A stretch of 38,249 bases of DNA, taken from assembly GCA_035518635.1 (NCBI GenBank), contig DATIXI010000062.1:1-38249 (forward strand), in the 5' to 3' direction. Below the pieces are notes generated by a model. That model did not search any database, was not told where the DNA came from, and saw only the letters and a program-made list of their open reading frames with translations. Shown here piece by piece: positions 17,051-24,131 of this stretch. The translations under genes and the position numbers were made by a program. Source of the DNA: AC-32 sp035518635. Lineage in GTDB: Bacteria; Actinomycetota; Thermoleophilia; Gaiellales; Gaiellaceae. How positions within the stretch are numbered: the stretch's first letter is position 1; every line of letters begins with the position of its first letter.

Positions 17051-18462
17051 GCAGCCTCCGCCAGCGGCTCGTAGGTCTCTTCGCGCTCGACCTGGAGCCT
17101 GCGGCCTCGCGTGATGAAGAGCGCCGCGAGCGAGCCGACGGCGACGATCGCCGCCCCGACGTAGATGGCCGGGGTCAGGCCGTCCACGAAGGTCGTGCCC
17201 GTCCCGTACCCGCCGTAGTGCGAGAAGACCGAGGCGAGCACCGCGACGCCGAACACGCCGCCGAGCTCGCGGATCGCGTTGTTGGCGCCCGAAGCCTGGC
17301 CCTCCTCCTGGGGCCGGACGGACGAGAGCACCACGTTCGCGACCGGCGCGAAGTACATCGCCATCCCGATCCCCGAGAGCACGAACGGCACGACGAGCTC
17401 GGAGTACGGGACCGTCGGGGTCGAGACCAGCGCGATCCACGCGAGCCCCGCGGCCTGGAGCGCGAGGCCGACCACGATCAGCGGTCGCCCCCCGATCCGG
17501 TCGGAGAGCGCACCGGCCAGCGGCGCGACGAGGATCGGCATCGCCGTCCACGGGAGGATCCGCAGCCCGGCCTGAAGCGGCGAGTAGCCCTGCACCGTCT
17601 GGAAGAACTGGGCGAGCAGGAAGATCGACCCGAACATCCCGAAGAACATCAGCAGCGAGGCCGCGTTGGCCGCCGAGAACGTCCGGTTGCGGAAGAACCG
17701 CAGCGGCAGCATCGGCGCCTCCGCCCTGGTCTCCCAGAGGAGGAAGAGTCCGAGCACGACCGCGCCCGCCGAGAGCGCGAGCACGATCTCCGGAGAGCCC
17801 CAGCCGACCTGGTTCCCGCGGACGAGGCCCCACACGATCCCGAGCAGGCCCCCGCTCGCCAGGACGACGCCAGGGATGTCGAGCGAGGTGTTCGGCCCGT
17901 GGCTCTCCTTCAGGCGCAGCGCCGCGAGCGGGATCAGCGCGAGCCCGATCGGGACGTTGAGCCAGAAGATCCACTGCCAGGAGATGCCCTCGACGACGGC
18001 GCCGCCGACGAGCGGGCCGACCGCGACGGCCAGACCGCTGATCCCGCCCCAGGCGCCGAGGGCGAGGCCTCGACGCTCGGCCGGCACCGCGGCGCTGAGG
18101 ATCGTCAGCGTCAGCGGCAGCACGATCGCACCGCCGAGACCCTGCACCGCGCGGGCGGCGATCAGCACCTCGATCGAGGGCGCGAGCGCGGCCGCCGCTG
18201 AGGCAAGCGTGAAGATGCCGAGGCCGGCGACGAACATCTTGCGTCGGCCGAAGCGGTCGCCGAGAGCGGCGCCGGTGATCAGCAGCACGGCGAAGGTGAG
18301 CGTGTACGCGTTCACCGTCCACTCCAGGCCGCTCAGGCCTGCGTGGAGCTGTCTGCGGATTACCGGCAGCGCCGTCGTCACGACGAGGTTGTCGAGCGTC
18401 GTCATGAAGAGCGCCACCGAGGTGATGGCGAAGGTCCAGATGGTGGTGCTGCGACTCGTCAT
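17047..18462 (-). CDS. DHA2-type MFS drug exporter (EmrB/QacA-like)
   Basis: 471 residues, about 14 membrane helices, matching proton-driven multidrug exporters of the DHA2 subfamily. Motif A appears as GAALGDRFGRRKMFV after helix 2, and motif C as GLAVAVGPLVGGAVVEGISWQWIFWLN at helix 5. The N-terminus begins with TIWTFAITSVALFMTTLDNLVVTTALPVI, the usual D-x-x-VVNVALP-like helix 1. The ATG at 18462 has a strong AGGAGG at 18471-18476, eight bases upstream, one of the best ribosome sites in the window. The TetR gene directly upstream on the same strand is its likely repressor, and an operator-like dyad lies at 18484-18501. Substrates are unknown. Confidence 0.93.
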   Translation of the reverse strand: MTSRSTTIWTFAITSVALFMTTLDNLVVTTALPVIRRQLHAGLSGLEWTVNAYTLTFAVLLITGAALGDRFGRRKMFVAGLGIFTLASAAAALAPSIEVLIAARAVQGLGGAIVLPLTLTILSAAVPAERRGLALGAWGGISGLAVAVGPLVGGAVVEGISWQWIFWLNVPIGLALIPLAALRLKESHGPNTSLDIPGVVLASGGLLGIVWGLVRGNQVGWGSPEIVLALSAGAVVLGLFLLWETRAEAPMLPLRFFRNRTFSAANAASLLMFFGMFGSIFLLAQFFQTVQGYSPLQAGLRILPWTAMPILVAPLAGALSDRIGGRPLIVVGLALQAAGLAWIALVSTPTVPYSELVVPFVLSGIGMAMYFAPVANVVLSSVRPQEEGQASGANNAIRELGGVFGVAVLASVFSHYGGYGTGTTFVDGLTPAIYVGAAIVAVGSLAALFITRGRRLQVEREETYEPLAEAA

Positions 18463-18483
18463 GTCTCTCTCCTCCTCATTGCT

Positions 18484-18501
18484 AGTTATTGATCACTTAC
18501 T
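18484..18501. promoter_or_regulatory. TetR operator-like dyad before the MFS gene
   Basis: An imperfect palindrome centred on GATC (AGTTATTGATCACTTACT on the plus strand) matches at 7 of 9 positions between half-sites. It lies 22 bases before the MFS start and covers a TAACTA -10-like hexamer, so a bound repressor would block transcription. The same core, AGTTAnnnnTCACTnAC, recurs before the tetR gene at 19078-19094 (12 of 17 bases identical). Confidence 0.5.
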
Positions 18502-18524
18502 TAGGCGCGAAAAAAACGCGTCCC

Positions 18525-19070
18525 TTACACGTCCTCCATGCAGGAGTCGAGGAGCCGCTTCGCCCACGGCCCCGGGCGGTCGAGGAGATCCATCGAGGCG
18601 AACACGTTGAGCAGCATCCCGAACGCGAAGAAGTCGCGGACACGAGCGGCGTCGGCGCCCGAGATGCGCTCCACGTGGTCGACGAGCGCCCCGAACCCCT
18701 CGCGCACGGCCTCGCGCACGTCGGGGTCGTCGCAGTCGGCGTAGGCCTGCATCTGCGCGCGCAGGCGCGTTCTGTCCTCCAGTAGCCCCATGTACGCCTT
18801 GCCGATCGCGCTCAGCGCGTCCTCGCCGGTCTTGCCGGCCGAAGCCTCCTGGAAGAGCTCGAGCGTCTCGCGCAGGCAGCGGCGGACGGTCTCGAGGTAC
18901 AGCTTCTTCTTCGTGCCGAAGAGTCGGAAGAGATACGGCTGCGACACGCCGGCCCTGCGGGCGATCGTGTCGGTCGAGGTCCCGTGGAGCCCGTGCTCGC
19001 CGAACTCCTCGAGCGAGACGACGAGGATCTCCTCGCGCCGCTCGGCCGCCGTCTTGCGCTCAGTGACCAT
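18525..19070 (-). CDS. TetR-family transcriptional regulator
   Basis: 181 residues. The N-terminal helix-turn-helix is evident: AAERREEILVVSLEEFGEHGLHG, then TSTDTIARRAGVSQPYLFRLFGTKKKLYLETV at about 31-62, the canonical TetR layout. The rest is a helical ligand-binding and dimerisation domain. It is followed by the DHA2 exporter 62 bases downstream on the same strand, the usual arrangement of a repressor and the pump it controls. Similar operator-like words precede both genes. Its own promoter (-35 TTGACT, -10 TAACTT) puts the start of transcription at about the ATG. Confidence 0.92.
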   Translation of the reverse strand: MVTERKTAAERREEILVVSLEEFGEHGLHGTSTDTIARRAGVSQPYLFRLFGTKKKLYLETVRRCLRETLELFQEASAGKTGEDALSAIGKAYMGLLEDRTRLRAQMQAYADCDDPDVREAVREGFGALVDHVERISGADAARVRDFFAFGMLLNVFASMDLLDRPGPWAKRLLDSCMEDV

Positions 19071-19076
19071 TCACGA

Positions 19077-19105
19077 AAGTTAGCACTCACTCACAACCTA
19101 GTCAA
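19077..19105 (-). promoter_or_regulatory. tetR promoter, near-consensus and leaderless
   Basis: On the minus strand TTGACT (19100-19105) and TAACTT (19077-19082) are separated by 17 bases, the clearest housekeeping-sigma promoter in the window. The -10 ends six bases before the tetR ATG at 19070, so the transcript should have little or no leader. Confidence 0.65.
19078..19094. promoter_or_regulatory. Second TetR operator-like site, over the tetR -10
   Basis: The plus strand reads AGTTAGCACTCACTCAC, sharing 12 of 17 positions with AGTTATTGATCACTTAC before the MFS gene (5 + 5 + 2 identical bases around a variable middle). It overlaps the tetR -10 element, as expected for autorepression. Five of the shared bases are part of the -10 hexamers themselves, which weakens but does not remove the match. 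Confidence 0.45.
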
Positions 19106-19110
19106 GCACC

Positions 19111-19614
19111 TCAGCTCACCGAGTCCTCGGGGAGCGGGATCAGCCGCGCCCGGTCGCGGATGTTCTGGAGCAGCGTGAGCGCTCTGCGCGCGTCGACGAC
19201 CGACCGTGTCCACTCCTGCCGGTAGCGCTCGCTCCCCGGCGGATTGCCGAGCGCGCTGCGGCGGGCCGCGAGCGCAGCGACGAGCAGCCGCTTGCCGCCC
19301 GCCGTGGGCCCGGTTGCCGGATCCTGCCTCAGGCGTCCCAGCGCGCTCCCGACCACGGCCCGGAACGAGGCAATGCGGTGCGCCATCGCCTGGGTGCCGA
19401 GGCGACCGTTGTGCCAGTCGCGGTAGGCGATCTCGTACGCCGTCAGCGCCCGGCTGACGGGCTCGTAGCTGGAGATGAGCCGCTGGTGCTGAGCGTCGAG
19501 CGCCTTGTACGTCAGGTGTGGCGCGGGCTGCGAGCCGGGAGTAGCCGGTTTCGAGCTCTGGCAGCCGGCGAGCGCGAGCCCGGCCGCCAGGAGCGGGAAG
19601 GCGCGCCAGTAGAC
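19111..19614 (-). CDS. Small hypothetical lipoprotein, start codon unclear
   Basis: About 167 residues: a short signal (YWRAFPLLAAGLALAGC) with lipobox LAGC, a Gly/Pro/Ser/Thr-rich linker, and then a mostly helical domain (TYKALDAQHQRLISSYEPVSRALTAYEIAYRDW and on) ending PLPEDSVS. No family was recognised. A helix-bundle envelope protein is the best description. The reading frame has no ATG, GTG or TTG before the signal peptide, and further upstream sequence is antisense to the divergent epimerase and not signal-like. The feature is drawn from a GTC at 19614. Either an unusual start is used or the sequence has an error. Composition and the intact lipobox support a real gene. Confidence 0.6.
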   Translation of the reverse strand, partial: VYWRAFPLLAAGLALAGCQSSKPATPGSQPAPHLTYKALDAQHQRLISSYEPVSRALTAYEIAYRDWHNGRLGTQAMAHRIASFRAVVGSALGRLRQDPATGPTAGGKRLLVAALAARRSALGNPPGSERYRQEWTRSVVDARRALTLLQNIRDRARLIPLPEDSVS

Positions 19615-19615
19615 T
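19610..19615 (+). promoter_or_regulatory. -10 element for the epimerase gene, leaderless type
   Basis: TAGACT lies eight bases before the ATG at 19624, so transcription should begin at or next to the first codon. No convincing -35 was found 17 bases upstream, a region that also encodes the N-terminus of the divergent lipoprotein. Confidence 0.4.
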
Positions 19616-19623
19616 CGCCGGCG

Positions 19624-20487
19624 ATGAGAGTGCTGGTCACGGGTGCCTCTGGTTTCGTCGGACGCGCGGTCGTCGAAGAGCTGCGTCACGGCGACGCAGC
19701 TTACGAGGTCCAGGCGCTCGAGCGTCGCAGCGGGGACCTCGCCGAGGACGGCGTCGCGGAGCACGCGTTGGCCGAGGCCCGACCGGCCGTCGTCGTGCAC
19801 GCCGCGGCACGGATCGGCGTCGTCCGCTGCGACCAGGAGCCGCTTCTGGCACTCCGCTCGAACGTGCTCGCGACGCTGACGGTCGCCCGCGCCTGCGCCG
19901 CGCACGGCGCCAGGCTCGCCTACGTCTCGACGGCGGACGTGTACGGGGTCGCCGCGCTCGCAGACGAGGAGACGCAGCCCGCGCCGCAGAGCCTCTATGC
20001 CATGACGAAGCGCTGGGGCGAGCAGACGGCCGCGCTGTACGCTCCAACCGGGCTCGTCGTCCTGCGGCTCGCAAACCCCTACGGGCCGGGCCTGGAGCCG
20101 GGACAGGGGAAGGGCGCGCTCCCGAGCATGCTCTGGCAGGCCGAGTGCCGCGAGCGGATCCCGGCCTACCGCGGCGAGATGCGCACGTGGTGCTGGATCG
20201 GCGACGCAGCGCGTGCGATCCGGCTCGCGCTCGAGTCGGGCGAGGAGGGAGTGTTCAACGTCGGCTCCGACGCCGACCCCGTGACGATGACCGACGCCGC
20301 GCGGATCGCCTGCGACACCACGGGCGCACCGCACGACCTGATCGACGAGGTCGAGCCCCCGCCCGGCCGCGTCGCACCGACGATCAGCGTCGAGCGGGTG
20401 CGCGCCCTCGGCTGGCGGGCGGAGGTCGGGCTCGAGGACGGCCTGCGGATGCTGCTCGAGTCATGGCGATCGGCGCCGGCGGCCTGA
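19624..20487 (+). CDS. NAD-dependent sugar epimerase/dehydratase (SDR)
   Basis: 287 residues from ATG 19624. The nucleotide-binding motif GASGFVG is at 7-13, followed by VVVHAAARIG, the catalytic serine region VSTADVYG and the YAMTK active-site pair, then LRLANPYGPG and the WCWIGDAARAI segment. This is the extended SDR fold that epimerises, dehydrates or reduces nucleotide sugars in the cytoplasm. It heads a three-gene plus-strand unit with an ATP-grasp (one base gap) and a glycosyltransferase (4-base overlap). An upstream extension of the frame to 19378 is only open sequence opposite the lipoprotein. The exact sugar product cannot be told. Confidence 0.9.
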   Translation: MRVLVTGASGFVGRAVVEELRHGDAAYEVQALERRSGDLAEDGVAEHALAEARPAVVVHAAARIGVVRCDQEPLLALRSNVLATLTVARACAAHGARLAYVSTADVYGVAALADEETQPAPQSLYAMTKRWGEQTAALYAPTGLVVLRLANPYGPGLEPGQGKGALPSMLWQAECRERIPAYRGEMRTWCWIGDAARAIRLALESGEEGVFNVGSDADPVTMTDAARIACDTTGAPHDLIDEVEPPPGRVAPTISVERVRALGWRAEVGLEDGLRMLLESWRSAPAA

Positions 20488-20488
20488 G

Positions 20489-21715
20489 GTGCCGAAGGCG
20501 TTCGTCCTCTCGGGAGGCTCGAGGTCCCAGCTCGGGCTGCTGGAGCGGGCGCGCGCTCTCGGCCACGAGGTCTGCGTCGTGGACGGCGCCGCGACCGCGC
20601 CGCTCCTCGCCGAGGCCGACTACCCCGTCGTCCGGAGCTTCACCGACGTCGACGGCGTCCTCGCCGACCTGGGCGAGCTCGCGATCGAGCCGGTCGCGGT
20701 GGCGACGATGGGCTCCGACCTCGCCGTGCTTCCCACCGCACGGCTCGCCGAGCGCCTCGGGCTCCCGGGCCTTTCGACCGAGACCGCCGAGACGGTCGCC
20801 GACAAGCGGAAGATGCGGGCGGCGTTCGAGGCGGGGGGCGTCCCCTCGCCGGGCGGCCTCGAGGTCGGCAGTTCCGAGGAGGCCGTGGTCGGCGCGAGCG
20901 AGCTCGGCCTGCCGGCCGTGCTCAAGCCGGTGGACGGATCGGGGCAGCGCGGCGTGAGCGAGGTACGCGCGGAGGGGGAGCTCGAGCCCGCGTTCGAGCG
21001 CGCGCTCGCGGCCTCCCGCACTGGCGCTGTCGTGCTCGAGCGCTACGTCGAGGGCGAGGAGCTGACCGTCAACGGCTTCCTGCTCGAAGACGAGTACTTC
21101 CCGATGAGCGTAACGCAGCGGCTCCTCCACCCGCCGCCGCCGCTCGGGGTCTGCATGGCTCACCGCTTCCCGTCCGGCCTCTCGACCGAGCAGGAGAGCC
21201 GCCTGTTCGAGCTCGCGCACCGCGCCAGCCGCGCGGTCGGGATCGTGACCGGGCCGTCGTACGTCCAGCTGCGGCTCGAGCACGGGCAGCCCTGTGTGAT
21301 CGAGGTCGGCGCCCGGCTCGGCGGCGGCAAGGACGCAGAGCTGGCCCAGCTCGTCACCGGCTTCGACGCCATCCAGGCGAACGTCCTCTGGGCGCTCGGC
21401 CAGCTGACCCGCGCCGACCTCGAGCGCGGCGAGCCCGTCGCGCCGTGCGGCCAGGTGCGCTTCGTCGTCGCCCCTCCCGGGCGGATCGTGCGGCTCGACA
21501 CGTCGCCCGCCCTCGCGCTCGAAGGAGTGCACGAGGCAGGCTTCTACTGGCGCGAGGGCATGGTGCTGCCGCCGCTCCAGTCCGGTGCAGAGCGGCTCGG
21601 CTACCTGCTCCTGACCGCTCCGGACGAGGCGACGCTCGACGCCCGCACCGAGCAGGCGCTCCAGGCGCTCGACGTCGTGATCGACGTCGAGCGGACGCAA
21701 CGCGCGTTAGCGTGA
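20489..21715 (+). CDS. ATP-grasp ligase, fourth member of the locus
   Basis: 408 residues from GTG 20489, one base after the epimerase stop. It is distinct in sequence from the pair at 5078 and 11931: N-terminal SGGSRSQLGLLERARALGHEV, the D105-K106 pair in VADKRKMRAAFEAGGVPSPG, ATP-binding K146 in AVLKPVDGSGQRGV, the lid ELTVNGFLL and the metal site IEVGARLGGGKDAELAQL with E272 present and Gly274 in the usual Asn place. This form is common in amino-acid and carboxylate-amine ligases such as those making dipeptides or pantothenate-like amides. A C-terminal domain of about 120 residues follows. Its coupling to a glycosyltransferase points to an amide-linked glycan substituent. The substrate is unknown. 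Confidence 0.88.
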   Translation: MPKAFVLSGGSRSQLGLLERARALGHEVCVVDGAATAPLLAEADYPVVRSFTDVDGVLADLGELAIEPVAVATMGSDLAVLPTARLAERLGLPGLSTETAETVADKRKMRAAFEAGGVPSPGGLEVGSSEEAVVGASELGLPAVLKPVDGSGQRGVSEVRAEGELEPAFERALAASRTGAVVLERYVEGEELTVNGFLLEDEYFPMSVTQRLLHPPPPLGVCMAHRFPSGLSTEQESRLFELAHRASRAVGIVTGPSYVQLRLEHGQPCVIEVGARLGGGKDAELAQLVTGFDAIQANVLWALGQLTRADLERGEPVAPCGQVRFVVAPPGRIVRLDTSPALALEGVHEAGFYWREGMVLPPLQSGAERLGYLLLTAPDEATLDARTEQALQALDVVIDVERTQRALA

Positions 21716-22698
21716 AGGTTCTCCACTCGCCGGTCAACATCGCCGGCGGTCCCGGTGCGATCTCGCAGGGCCTGCAGGAGCTCGGGGTCGAGAGCACGCT
21801 GCTCGTCTTCAACGAGCGCCCCTTCGAGCGCGGCTTCGACGTCAACCTCGAGCTGCGCGACACGAGCCGCCTCTCGAACCTGCCGCTCAACCTGCCGAAG
21901 CAGCTCCGCGCGTTCGCCTGGGCGGCACCCCGCTTCGACGTCTTCCACTTCCATGCGGGCCTGACGCTCCTGCCGCGGAGGGTCAACCTGCCCGCGCTGC
22001 GGCTGATGCACAAAGGGATCGTCTTCCAGTCGTGGGGCTCCGACCTGCGCGGGCGGCCCGCCTCGGACGTCCGCTACCTGCACCGGGCCGGGGCGGTGAT
22101 CGTCGGCAGCTACCTCACTAGGCGCCTCGCCCCGCGCGGGCCCTGGCCCGAGTACGACGTCGTGCCGCCGGCCATCGTGCTGACCGACTGGCAGCCGTCG
22201 CCGACCGAGCCGGGCGACGTGCTGCGCGTCGCGCACGCGCCGAGCAAGCGCGCGGTCAAGGGAACGGACGCCGTGCTCGCGGCGGTCGAGTCGCTGCAGG
22301 CGCGGGGGGCGCCGATCGAGCTCGACCTGATCGAGGGCGTCCCGAACCGCGAGGCGAGGCTCCGCTACGCAGCGGCCGACGTCGTCGTCGACCAGCTGCG
22401 CATCGGCTGGTACGGGATGCTCGCGATCGAGTCGATGGCCCTCGCGAAGCCGGTCGTCGTCCACCTCGACGAGGAGGCCGCGGCCGAGACCGAGGAGGCG
22501 TTCGGGATCGAGCTGCCACTCATCCGCGCAACCGAGTCGACACTCGAGGACGTGCTCGCGGGCCTCGTCGACGTCCGCGCGTCGCTGCCGGAGCTCGGCC
22601 GGCGCAGCCGCGAGTACGTCGAGCGCGTGCACGCGCACACGACCGTCGCGCGGCAGGTGCTCGAGATCTACGAGCGCGTCATGCCCATCAGCTCGTAG
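21712..22698 (+). CDS. Glycosyltransferase (GT-B, family 4-like)
   Basis: 328 residues from GTG 21712, overlapping the ATP-grasp stop by four bases (GTGA). The N-terminal domain reads MKVLHSPVNIAGGPGAISQGLQELGVEST, with a DVFHFHAGL segment, and IVFQSWGSDLRG is typical of GT4 acceptor domains. The donor domain includes LRVAHAPSKRAVKGTDAVLAA, then VVVDQLRIGWYGMLAIESMALAKPVVV, in which the IESMALAKPV element stands where GT4 enzymes have E-x7-E. Only one clear glutamate of that pair is seen. Its 3' end runs 31 bases into the convergent binding-protein gene. Donor and acceptor are unknown. Confidence 0.85.
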   Translation: MKVLHSPVNIAGGPGAISQGLQELGVESTLLVFNERPFERGFDVNLELRDTSRLSNLPLNLPKQLRAFAWAAPRFDVFHFHAGLTLLPRRVNLPALRLMHKGIVFQSWGSDLRGRPASDVRYLHRAGAVIVGSYLTRRLAPRGPWPEYDVVPPAIVLTDWQPSPTEPGDVLRVAHAPSKRAVKGTDAVLAAVESLQARGAPIELDLIEGVPNREARLRYAAADVVVDQLRIGWYGMLAIESMALAKPVVVHLDEEAAAETEEAFGIELPLIRATESTLEDVLAGLVDVRASLPELGRRSREYVERVHAHTTVARQVLEIYERVMPISS

Positions 22699-24131
22699 AA
22701 GCCGATAGGCGACCAACGGAACCCGACCACCCTATGGTTCAGGAGCACGTGCTCCTGCGGCGAGTAGAGCGGGATCGCCGGAACCGCGTCCTCGACCATC
22801 GCGGCGAGCCTGCGCTCGAGCCGCCAGCGCGCGCGGTCGTCGAGCGTCCGCACCGTGCGCCGCATCAGCTTGTCGTAGGAGGGGTCGCACCAGCGCGCGA
22901 CGTTGAACGCGCTCCCGCACGGGAACAGGTCGAGCAGGTTGTACGCGTCGAAGTACTCGGAGCTCCAGCCGAGCAGGACCAGGTCGATCCCCGGCTGCGC
23001 GGGCGGGCCGGCGAGGCGGACGAGCTGGGTGAGCGTCGGAACGGGCTCGAGGGTGACCTGGACGCCCTCCTGCCCCAGGCGCGAGCGGATCCTGTCCGCA
23101 AGCTGTGCTCCTCCCGCGTCCTGATCGGTGTAGGCGAGCGTCAGCGGGCCTGGTGGCGCCGTTGTGAAGTCGCGCAGCCTCGGGAAGCCGGCGTTGACCG
23201 TGGCAGCACCGGGCATCGCCGGCGGGACTAGCGGCCCGGGGCGCGGGGTGAGCTGGGGCACCGAGCGGTATACGAACGCACGCGCGTTGGGGTCGGCGAG
23301 CGGCGTCCCGCGCGTGACCAGCCAGAGCAGACCGCGCGCGAGCGTCGGCAGCGGCTTCCACCCGGCCGGCGCCGTTGCGGTCGGGACCCAGTGGAAGCCG
23401 GGCGGCGCGACGTTCCGCGGCAGGACCGCGTCGACTCTCTTCGTCGAGGTCGTCAGGACGAGCCGGCTCGGCTTCACGGCCGCCGCGTCCCAGTAGTTGA
23501 AGTTGCGCTCGAGGACGAGCCGGGCGCCGCTCCTCGAGGCCAGGCGGAAGGGCCCGCTGAACGTGTGCGGGGTCGCCGGCCGTGGGAAGAAGACCGGCCA
23601 GGCGACCTGCTGGTCGAGCCACGGCACCGGATGCTCGAGGGTCACGCGCAGCGTCCGGTCGTCAACGGCCTCGACGCCGACGTCGCCGCGGCCGGTCGCG
23701 TGGTAGGGGCGGGCGCCGCGGATGTTCCCCATCTCGGCCTGCGCGTAGGCGGATCCCGTCTTCGGGTCGAGCGCGTGGAGCCACGCCGCGCGGAAGTCCT
23801 GGGCCCGGATCGGGCGGTCGTCGCTCCAGCGCAGGCCCTTGCGGAGGTGGAACGTCCAGACGAGACCGCCCTCGCTGCGCGCCCACGAGTCGGCCAGGTC
23901 GGGCTCGACGCCGCGCCCGGAGAACCGCGTCAGGCCGGCGTACAACTCGTGCGCAACGTTGAGCGAGGGCAGGTCGGCGGCCTTGGCGGGGTCGAGCGTC
24001 CGCGGCATCGCCGGGAGCGCGAGTCGGAGCGTCGGCCCTCCGTGCGGCGGCCCGGGAGCCGAGGAGCTCCCGCATCCGGCGAGGAGCAGCGCGCAGGCCG
24101 CGCCTGCGGCTAGCCGACGAACTTGCGCCAC
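22668..24131 (-). CDS. Orphan ABC-type oligopeptide-binding lipoprotein (SBP family 5)
   Basis: 487 residues from GTG 24131, which lies 22 bases inside the upstream gene and gives a normal lipoprotein signal (lipobox LLLAGC, cysteine 20). The mature part fits extracellular solute-binding proteins of family 5 (OppA/DppA): LPAMPRTLDPAKAADLPSLNVAHELYAGLTRF, then PDLADSWARSEGGLVWTFHLRKGLRWSDDRPIRAQDF, and late YFDAYNLLDLFPCGSAFNVARWCDPSYDKLM. Such proteins capture peptides or other small molecules for an ABC importer. No permease or ATPase lies nearby, so it must pair with distant parts or act as a sensor. Upstream frame extension lies within the neighbour and lacks a signal. Confidence 0.9.
   Translation of the reverse strand: MAQVRRLAAGAACALLLAGCGSSSAPGPPHGGPTLRLALPAMPRTLDPAKAADLPSLNVAHELYAGLTRFSGRGVEPDLADSWARSEGGLVWTFHLRKGLRWSDDRPIRAQDFRAAWLHALDPKTGSAYAQAEMGNIRGARPYHATGRGDVGVEAVDDRTLRVTLEHPVPWLDQQVAWPVFFPRPATPHTFSGPFRLASRSGARLVLERNFNYWDAAAVKPSRLVLTTSTKRVDAVLPRNVAPPGFHWVPTATAPAGWKPLPTLARGLLWLVTRGTPLADPNARAFVYRSVPQLTPRPGPLVPPAMPGAATVNAGFPRLRDFTTAPPGPLTLAYTDQDAGGAQLADRIRSRLGQEGVQVTLEPVPTLTQLVRLAGPPAQPGIDLVLLGWSSEYFDAYNLLDLFPCGSAFNVARWCDPSYDKLMRRTVRTLDDRARWRLERRLAAMVEDAVPAIPLYSPQEHVLLNHRVVGFRWSPIGFYELMGMTRS

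Noticed and set aside
18504..18522. GGCGCG-A7-CGCGTC hairpin downstream of tetR as a terminator
   Set aside because: The stem is only six pairs with a G-T pair on one strand and weaker on the transcribed strand. The T-run lies in the loop, not after the stem, so it is not a credible intrinsic terminator.
19378..19623. N-terminal extension of the epimerase
   Set aside because: It would cover the lipoprotein gene on the opposite strand. The SDR fold starts at MRVLVTGASG (ATG 19624) and a -10 element lies just before it.
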